A stretch of 64,000 nucleotides of DNA, taken from the NCBI GenBank assembly GCA_963383645.1, contig OY726572.1, positions 26,728,792 through 26,792,791 of the forward strand, in the 5' to 3' direction. A program made the translations under genes and the position numbers. The DNA is from Muscardinus avellanarius. Lineage: Eukaryota; Chordata; Mammalia; Rodentia; Gliridae. The notes beneath the pieces are model-generated. The model was not told the origin of the DNA and did not search any database. It saw only the letters and a list, made by a program, of their open reading frames with translations. Positions 57,690 to 64,000 of this stretch are shown piece by piece; the stretch's first letter is position 1, and each line of letters starts with the position of its first letter.

Positions 57690-57860
57690 ATTTTTATTGG
57701 TGCACTGTATTCATACATCATAGTGGGATACAAACTTTTGTAGACATACATGCACACATCGCCAGTTAGCCCCCACCCGATCCCTACCCCATTTTCTCCC
57801 CATCCCTCCCTCCCATGCTTGGCTTAGTGGTTGACATCTAGTATTATAGCAATTTATCCA
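57690..57860 (-). mobile_element. L1 3'UTR end within element B
   Basis: On the minus strand it has cactaagccaagcatgggag, ggagggatggggagaaaatg, gatgtgtgcatgtatgtcta and cagtgcaccaataaaaattt, matching the 3' end of the L1 at 55000-55200. Confidence 0.87.
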
Positions 57861-58029
57861 AACTTAAAAATGATAATCTCACATAACAGTTTCATTTGTC
57901 TGATACCAAGCTTTTGGTGACTTAAAGATAACATTTCAATATTTCTTTTTAATTTCTTTCTTACCAGAGAATATTTTTTTCTATTTTTTAGGTGAAACTA
58001 TCATATATTTATATATTTATTTTTCAGAA

Positions 58030-58690
58030 AAAAAATCTATCCTAATATGGAATATGGATTCTAGGTACCCACAACGATCTTGAAAAAGAACAAAGCTAGA
58101 AGATATATATTTTCTGATTTCAAACCATATAAAGCTACAATAATTGAAACAGTGTAGTACTGTTCTAAAGGCAGATATATAAACCATTGGAATTAAATAC
58201 AAGCCTAGAGCTAAACTCTTCCCTATATTGTCAAGTTATTTCTGACAAGGTTTCCACGAACATTTGGTGGTGGAAATAATAATCTTTTAACTAAATATTG
58301 TTGAAAAATAATAATTACACGGAAAAAAATAAAATTGGACCCTTACCTAATCCCATATACAAATATTAACTCAAAATAGATAAAAGACCTAAATATAAAT
58401 CTTAAGACTATAAACTTTTAGGAGAAAATCTAGGTCATAAAACCTCACAACATTGAAATTGGCAGTGATTTTTTGGATATGATTTCAATGGCACAGGCAA
58501 CAGAACTCCCTAAAAAAAAAAAAAAAATATTGTATATCCAAAGACAATGAAAACAGAGTTAAAAGTTACTAATAGAATGGGATAAAATATTTCCAAATGC
58601 TATATCTGAAGGTATATTAATATTCCAACTAGAAATCCTAAAATTTACAATAAAGGCAAAAAATACAATTTAGAGATAGGTAAAAGACTA
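58030..58690 (+). mobile_element. Old L1 ORF2 fragment in antisense inside element B
   Basis: Plus-strand L1-like order (aaccatataaagctacaata, ttgaaacagtgtagtactg, ataaaagacctaaatataaa, ggataatttcaatggcac-like) with stops in all frames. It is opposite in direction to element B and more decayed than the neighbouring ORF1. Confidence 0.72.
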
Positions 58691-58723
58691 ACATAAGTAA
58701 TGAATCTCCACAGATAACCAATC

Positions 58724-59641
58724 TTAGTTGTCTGTTGGATGGAAAATCTTATTTCTCTGGTTCTGGTGTGTGTTACCTATTTCTTCTTTGTAGTTAATCT
58801 CTTTGAGTATTTTCTCTAGTGCTGGTTTTGAAGACATAAATTCCTTCAGTTTCTGTTTGTCATGGAAGCTTCTTATTTCTCCATCTAATTTGATAGAAAG
58901 TTTTGCTGGGTAGGAAATTTTTGGCTGGAAGTTGTTTTCTTTCAGAGTTTGGAATATGTTACTCCAAGCCCTTCTGGCTCTCGTGACTTGGTTTGGGAAG
59001 TCTGGAATGATTCTAATTGGTTTGCCTCTGAATGTCACTTGGCCCTTTGTTTTTGTTGCCTTTAAGATTCTCTGCTTGGCTTCCACATTGGTCATTTTGA
59101 CAATTATGTGGCGTGGGGATCCTCTTCTCCGATCCTGTCTAAAGGGAGTTCTATAAGTTTCCTGGACCTGTGTATCAACCTCTTGCTCTATGTTTGGAAA
59201 ATTTTCTGCTATTACTTCCTTGAAAAGATTGTTGATCCCTTTGGTTTCACTTTCTTTTCCCTCCTCTATTCCAATTATTCTTAGGTTAGCTCTCTTAAAA
59301 TGGGCCCATATTTCTTCAATATCAGATTCCTGCTGTCGGATATTTTTTCCTAGATTAGAAACTATGCGTTCATTTTTGGAATGATCATCTTCTAAGAGCG
59401 AGATTCTGTTCTCCATGTGGTCTGATCGGTTGTTTGTGCTTTGAATTGAGGCCTTTACTTCATTAATTGCATCCTTTATCTCTTTTTGGCTCTCTCTGAG
59501 TTCTTTTTGAAGCACCTCTATTATTTCTACAGTTATTTTCCTGATTTGATCTTCTAGAAATCTCTGATTTTCTGTTTTATCGGGTTCTGATGTTGTGGGG
59601 TTGTGGGCATTCATCGCTCCATTGTTATTCCTCTTTCCCAT
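58724..59641 (-). CDS. Intact L1-type ORF1 (305 aa), ORF1p
   Basis: RNA-binding, trimer-forming chaperone of L1 RNPs. I start it at the ATG at 59639-59641 (MGKRNNNGAMNAHNPTTSEP); the frame opens 15 codons earlier with GTG, which is not a credible eukaryotic start. Residues ~20-100 are a coiled coil (LEDQIRKITVEIIEVLQKEL, MENRISLLEDDHSKNE). The RRM follows with NLRIIGIEEGKESETKGINN and FPNIEQEVDTQVQETYRTP, then the C-terminal domain with DRRRGSPRHIIVKM, FRGKPIRIIPDFPNQVTRAR and FHDKQKLKEFMSSKPALEKI. The stop TAA is at 58724-58726. Slightly shorter than the usual 330-370 residues. No internal stop or frameshift, although no ORF2 follows. Confidence 0.93.
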   Translation of the reverse strand: MGKRNNNGAMNAHNPTTSEPDKTENQRFLEDQIRKITVEIIEVLQKELRESQKEIKDAINEVKASIQSTNNRSDHMENRISLLEDDHSKNERIVSNLGKNIRQQESDIEEIWAHFKRANLRIIGIEEGKESETKGINNLFKEVIAENFPNIEQEVDTQVQETYRTPFRQDRRRGSPRHIIVKMTNVEAKQRILKATKTKGQVTFRGKPIRIIPDFPNQVTRARRAWSNIFQTLKENNFQPKISYPAKLSIKLDGEIRSFHDKQKLKEFMSSKPALEKILKEINYKEEIGNTHQNQRNKIFHPTDN

Positions 59642-60427
59642 GATTTTGGAAGTTTGTGCCTTCTCTGGGTTCTTCCCTTGGGTCACTATGACTTCACTTA
59701 AGGTGTTCTGGATCTCGAGTCAGTAGTATCTCAGACCCCACTACTCCTTTACTGGGTTGTATCACAGAGTGTCCGACCCAGAGAGTCGATAGAGGCTGCT
59801 TTAGACTGTGGGGGGTGCCAGGTTGCACGTTCTCCTATGGTGTGATATCTCTGCCACCGCCACTCCCCCACTGGGTCTAGTCCCAGGGAGTACAGTACTG
59901 GGATTTCTCCTCTGTGGCCCGCAATTTGACTCACTGTTCTTGAGTACGCAGATGTAGCCATACTGGATTCGGTGAATTCGCTGCTGCTGCCGCCGGTGGC
60001 AATATGGCGCCGCTGCCACGCCCTCGGCCGTGAGGCTGGCGTATTTCTTCTTGGTTTTGATTTCCACTCTGAATCCCTGCAGCGTGTGCTGAGCTCAGCC
60101 ACTGGGAGCTTTAGATGTTCCTTCGCCAAGAAATCCCTCCTGGCTGTACTGCAGTGGCTCACCTCGGCTTGCTGTAGCCATCCGGTGAACTCACCGCTGC
60201 CGCCGGCAGTATGGCGCTGCTGCCGCATCCTTGGGCGTGAGGCCGGTGTATCTCCTCTGTGGCTCTGAGCTCTGTTCTCAGTCTGCTTTCTCTCTGGAGC
60301 CTGGTGATCTTTTTGTTTCTCTGGTGATGGTGTTTTCTGGCTATGAAAGGCGCTGATTTTGTGGTAATGGAGATTGGTTGTTAGCGGGGCTCTTAAGCCC
60401 CGCTTTTCTCGGTCGCCACATTCCCGG
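59642..60427 (-). promoter_or_regulatory. L1-type 5'UTR with ~207-bp tandem repeat
   Basis: Two units with the same order (gccgccgg..g.a.tatggcgc, ccgtgaggctggcgtat / gcgtgaggccggtgtat) lie about 207 bp apart (near 60026 and 60231). A related third block lies nearer ORF1. CpG-rich. The minus-strand frame stays open for 237 codons (59749-60462) but opens with TTG; its TPASRPR motif recurs at residues 72 and 141, reflecting the repeat. Promoter function is inferred from L1 5'UTR position. Confidence 0.65.
60383..60404. repeat. 9-bp stem hairpin near the 5' end of element B
   Basis: agcggggct (60383-60391), loop ctta, agccccgct (60396-60404), perfectly paired. The aligned region of element A (near 12445) is degraded. 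Confidence 0.9.
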
Positions 60428-60433
60428 AAGTCA

Positions 60434-61430
60434 TGAATACTCTTAACTTTGTTCTTTTTCAAGTTGGTTTAGGCTACTCAGAGTTCTCTGACTTTTCACG
60501 TGGGATTTAAACTGTCAATTTCTGCAGGGAAAAAAAAGCAGAAAAAAAAACCCAACTAGAATGTTGACAGGGATCACATCGATTCTACAGAACTAGTATG
60601 GAGAGCTTGTCATCTTGATTGTATTACATCTTATGATCCATGGGTGCAGAATGTCTATTTATTTAGATATTTTTAATTTTTTCCCAATGTTTTATGGTTT
60701 TCAAAGTGTAGGGTTTATACTTTTTTGGTTAAGTTATTCTTAAGTATTCTTTTTGCTGATAGTATAAGTGAAATTATATTTGCAGTTTTAGTTTGGGTTA
60801 TTCATTGCTGTAGAAAAACATTTGATTTTTATATGTTGATAGACTGAAACCTTGTGGAACTTGTTTATTCTGAACCCCTGCCCTGTGTGTGTGTGTGTGT
60901 ATTCCTTAAGATTTTTCATATAAAAGATCATGTTATCTGAAAATAAAAATAGGGTTGTTTTTTCCTTTCCAGTTCAGGTGCTTTTTATTTTTCTTGCCCA
61001 ATTGTCCTGGCTAGCCCTTAGAGTATATTGCATATAAATGATGAAAGTAGGCATCCTTGTTTTGTTTCTGCTTTTTTTTTTTTTTTTGGAGAGGTTTCAG
61101 TTTTTCACCATTAAAGCCATGGAATTTTCTGTACATTTCTTTTGGAGTCATTACTAGGAAGAAAATTTCTATTCCTACTTGTTGAGTATTTTTATCATGA
61201 AAAGGTTTTAGATTTCTTTAGATGCTTTTGCTGTGTCTGTTGAGATGATTATGTGGTTTCTCTTCCTTATTCTAGTAATATATTTTATTGCATTGACTCT
61301 TGCATTCCCAGGATAAATTCCTCTTGGCCATTGTATATAATCTTTCTACTATCTTGCTAGATTTAGTTTGCTAGCATTTTGTTGAGGATTTTTCTGTACA
61401 TACAGGGTATTGGTCCATAGTTTTCTTTTT
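60434..61430 (-). mobile_element. Old L1, minus strand (right piece)
   Basis: Begins actttgttctttttcaagttgg, the natural continuation of the piece ending at 57682, and runs into the antisense RT region (gaatgttgacagggatcaca, ggcatccttgttttgtttct). A (GT)n lies near 60884-60900. Confidence 0.8.
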
Positions 61431-62320
61431 TGTGGTCAGCTGAGCTACATGCCCAGCTTCTCTTTCTTCCTTCTGGTACTCGGATTTTAGTATTTTATAC
61501 TACTTACATTGTCTAATAAGTCTTTGAAGCTTTATTTGTTTGGTCTTAAATTTTTCCTGTGCTTTGGTTTGTATGCTTTCTATTGCTGTGCCTTCAAGTT
61601 CACAGACTTACTTTCTACAGCAACATCCAATATGCTGTTATACCTATCCCATGAATTTGCTTCAGACAATAGAATTTTTAGACAAAGATTTTCATTTGGT
61701 TCTTTTAGCAGTTGTAGTATCTCTACTAAGTTTCTCCAACCATTCTCTCATTGTGTTCATGGTTTTTTTGTGTGTGGGGGTGTGGTACTGGGGTTCCTGG
61801 AAACCCTTCTACCTCCGGGCTACACTCCCACACCTATTTTATATTTTTATTTGGAAACAGGGTCTCTTAAGCCAGCAAGGCTGGATTCAAACCTGCGTGA
61901 TCCTCCTGTCTCTGCCTTCCAAGCTCCGGGACAAGCGTGCACCACCACGCCCGGCGTGTTCATGTTTTTTTACATCTTTAAATGTGTTTATAATAATTAC
62001 TGTGAAGTTCTTGTGTGCTTATTTTAACATCTCTTTCATGTCTCTGTTTCTAATAACTGAATTTTTCTCTTTAGTTATAGATGAAATTTTTCTGCTTCCT
62101 TATATTTACTGATTTCTTTTTTTGCTATATCCTACACATTCTGGGTACCGTGTTGTTGAGTTGCTGGTTTTTATTGTCTTCCCTTAACAGAGGATTGAAT
62201 TTTAGTTTTGGTATTAGTTTGCAGATCAGCTTGATTTAAGCTTTGTTAGGATGGGTCTGGAATTGCCATTTTCCAGGGTTATCATAATCCTTCTCTTAAT
62301 ATATGACCTTTCTGGGATTG
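61431..62320 (-). mobile_element. Possible old LINE remnant split by a SINE
   Basis: ttttagcagttgtagtatct, aataattactgtgaagttcttgtg, and taagctttgttaggatgggtctgg resemble an ancient L1/HAL1-type repeat. Family assignment is weak. Confidence 0.4.
61755..61968 (-). mobile_element. Young SINE with target-site duplication
   Basis: gtgttcatg flanks both sides (near 61756 and 61955). tactggggttcctggaaacc ... cgcccggc with a small deletion before gacaagcgtg. Confidence 0.9.
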
Positions 62321-62752
62321 AGTCTAGTGATTTTGTGTTACAGGTAGTCAGTATCAACCTTCTGCTGTGGTCGGTTGGAACATGAATAGCTCCTGCACAT
62401 GTGACCTGCATAATTTCCATTTAGCCAGCACTTCTCTAGTAGTTCTAGTAGCTCAGTGTTCAGCCCAGGACTCCAGGGGAGTCTTATTGGAAATTCTCAG
62501 TTGATCCTCGAAGCATAGATCTCTCTTCTGTGCTTATTTTGTCCTGCAAATTTCAGCTACCTTTTGACTCTGAACTCCGATTTCCCCCCTTTTTTTCATC
62601 CCAGCAAGAGACATGCTCTGCTTTGTTTGGTTTCTGCCTCTCTGCTGCAGCCCTGAAAGTGCTTCTAAACAGAAAGCAAAGTTGATTGTTTGAGACACCT
62701 TAGTGTTTTTTTCCCCCTTCACTCCAGAATTACACTCCTGTGCTGTCTGTTG
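62321..62752. other. Unique intron sequence
   Basis: No feature recognised. Confidence 0.45.
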
Positions 62753-62975
62753 TCCAATTTCTTTGTGTGTGTGTCACTGGGGATTGAATCCAGTGGCATT
62801 CCACCTCTAAGCTATACCCCCAGACCTATTCTATTTTTATTATGAAACAGGTCTCACTACGTTGATGAGAGTCTCTCTACTTGCTGAGGCTGTCCTCAAA
62901 CCTGTGATCCTCCTGTCTCAGCCTCCCAAGTACTGAGATTACATGTTCCACTATCCCCAGCTATCCAACTTCTTG
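62752..62975 (-). mobile_element. B1-dID-type SINE, older
   Basis: ggggattgaatccagtggcat, attatgaaacaggtctcact, and a 7SL half ending ctatccccagct. Imperfect flanks tccaatttctttg / tccaacttcttg. Confidence 0.88.
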
Positions 62976-63016
62976 AAACAGTTGTTTTCCATATTTTATC
63001 AAACTTGTAGCTTTTC

Positions 63017-63017
<1 letters not shown>

Positions 63018-63050
<33 letters not shown>

Positions 63051-63088
63051 GCAGGCAGGCAGAGAGAGAGAGGGACAGAGAGAGAGAT
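63018..63088. repeat. (GA)n(GACA)n(GGCA)n compound microsatellite
   Basis: gagagagagagaca, then (GACA)n, (GGCA)n and a further (GA)n. Confidence 0.96.
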
Positions 63089-63344
63089 AGTCTGGTACTA
63101 ACTTTGCCATGTCTGGAAGGGGAGGTTCAGTGCCACTTAATTTTCGAATCATATGTATGGAAGTTGAGAACTACTGCTCTATATTTTATAAAAAGCAGCA
63201 CAAAAAAGAGCAAATGCAATTCATATAATTCTTTTTTAAATCAACATTTGTCATGAACTTTATTTGTCATTGGGTAGACAAATAGGTAGAGAAATATATT
63301 TAATGAGTAGTTTATAGTAGCACTGGAAAACACATTTTTACTCT

Positions 63345-63610
63345 TTAAAAAAGCTTTTATTGGTGCATTATGATCTCATACCCTAATGCAGTGTAGAGTG
63401 AGTGATAGGGGCATACAGCACACAGCACTTGCTGAGCTTCCTCTCCTTCTCCTCCCTCCTCCCAGCTCCCTTCCTTTCCCCTGAACATGATATTAAGATT
63501 GGCATTGATAATTTCATATACACACATGATGTCAGTGTAATTCTCCCTCTCTCCCCCAACTCTCCCCAGACCCTCCATCACACATCCTCACGCTTACTCT
63601 CCTAAGCGAT
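63345..63610 (-). mobile_element. L1 3'UTR fragment, minus strand
   Basis: gcttttattggtgcattatga at the left, pyrimidine-rich blocks (cttcctctccttctcctccc) and atttcatatacacacatgatg match the antisense of the L1 3' end seen at 54985-55200. Confidence 0.78.
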
Positions 63611-64000
63611 GAAGAAGGATGATGGTAAAATGGCAAAGCCTTTTAAGATGTGAACACAATATTCTGCCTTGTTTCGGGTTTGTAATAAATCTATGTATTG
63701 TATAAATTATGTTGTAACTTTTCTAGCTTGTAAATCTGTTTGAAAATAAAATCTTAACTAAATTCTAAATTAAGTTAGTGCTATTAGAGTTTTTTATCAT
63801 TGGCTGACTAATTTTTGACCTTTTTATAAATTATAAAAAGTTAAGTCTAATTTAATTTTATACCCTTTACCTTCAGTTATACTTTATTGAAAATTGTGCT
63901 TTTTTAAAAACGCGTACCAGACTAGGTAAATGTGTTAGGTTTTGGTTTTAGAAGTTACTTTACTTAATGAAACTAATCTGTAACTGGGTTCTTTGCCATT
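63611..64000 (+). other. TTC27: TTC27 intron, AT-rich end of window
   Basis: No exon or repeat recognised. Several AATAAA motifs occur by composition, and the gene is expected to continue beyond the window. Confidence 0.5.

Larger units (their letters stand above)
57667..60444 (-). mobile_element. Half-L1 element B with target-site duplication
   Basis: tgaatactctt (57672-57682 and 60434-60444), extendable to aagt..tgaatactctt with one indel, brackets 2.75 kb inside an old L1 that reads on across the site. On the minus strand: a 5'UTR with repeats (60427-59642), intact ORF1 (59641-58724), about 860 bp that is not ORF2, an L1 3'UTR end (about 57860-57690), and a short A-rich tail. ORF2 is absent. 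Confidence 0.78.

Noticed and set aside
59684..59686. GTG as start of the half-L1 ORF1
   Set aside because: A eukaryotic L1 ORF1 would start at ATG; the ATG at 59639-59641 matches the first methionine of element A's ORF1.
57672..60444. Reading element B as two unrelated insertions side by side
   Set aside because: The duplication sits exactly outside the L1 3' tail and the L1 5'UTR start, and the outer old L1 joins cleanly, so a single insertion is simpler; kept as an alternative to test.
61540..62112. 190-codon and 172-codon plus-strand frames
   Set aside because: They run across a minus-strand young SINE and old LINE-like sequence; SINE-derived peptide segments such as LLSQ and PPVSAFQA recur at many other SINEs.

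Overview
This is 64 kb of vertebrate, specifically rodent-type, nuclear DNA. It lies inside one protein-coding gene and is packed with retrotransposons. Four short exons on the + strand (14205-14300, 15437-15559, 34240-34467, 55615-55713) have consensus AG/GT borders and are all phase 0. Joined, they encode 182 consecutive residues of the middle of TTC27, a tetratricopeptide-repeat protein of about 840 residues. The window starts in an upstream intron and ends in a downstream one. The two complete large introns are about 18.7 kb and 21.1 kb. No other functional cellular gene, rRNA, tRNA or CRISPR array was seen.

Organism: nearly 80 SINE copies share one design, a 7SL/B1-like half, an A/T-rich linker, and a tRNA(Ala)/ID-like half that lacks the anticodon-arm region. 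This matches the dimeric B1-dID SINE class known from dormice, squirrels, beavers and relatives. A dormouse or squirrel-clade rodent is therefore likely; the species is not determined. In the feature list, '7SL half' and 'tRNA half' mean these two parts. 'Older' copies keep a tRNA B-box-like gggttcaatcc. 'Intermediate' copies have aaatataaaataggtctggg plus gggttccaccc. 'Young' copies have ggcttaagagaccctg plus ttccaggaacccc and have lost the tRNA B box.

Layout: 1-9 kb is intron with many SINEs. 9.05-12.5 kb holds an L1-derived element with only a 5'UTR and ORF1 (minus strand), split by a younger 5'-truncated L1 bounded by a 16-bp target-site duplication. 14.2-15.6 kb holds two TTC27 exons. 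18.3-18.8 kb is a probable solo LTR. 19-22 kb and 26.6-27.4 kb are SINE clusters, and 22-26.5 kb is mostly unique intron. 27.4-28.6 kb is an old L1. Exon 34240-34467 follows, then another SINE-dense intron (35-52 kb) with an old MaLR-type LTR and MIRs. Exon 55615-55713 is followed by an old L1 (56.0-61.4 kb). A second 5'UTR+ORF1 element (57683-60427), with an intact 305-codon ORF1 and a matching target-site duplication, sits inside that old L1.

The most notable signal is the pair of 5'UTR+ORF1 elements, which both lose homology immediately after the ORF1 stop codon. This points to a non-autonomous 'half-L1' lineage in this genome. Other notable signals are stepwise loss of the tRNA B box in the youngest SINE subfamily, recurrent nesting of SINEs in the A/T linker of resident SINEs, three SINEs stacked at one ttgtaattag target, and a perfect 25-bp hairpin around an AT microsatellite.
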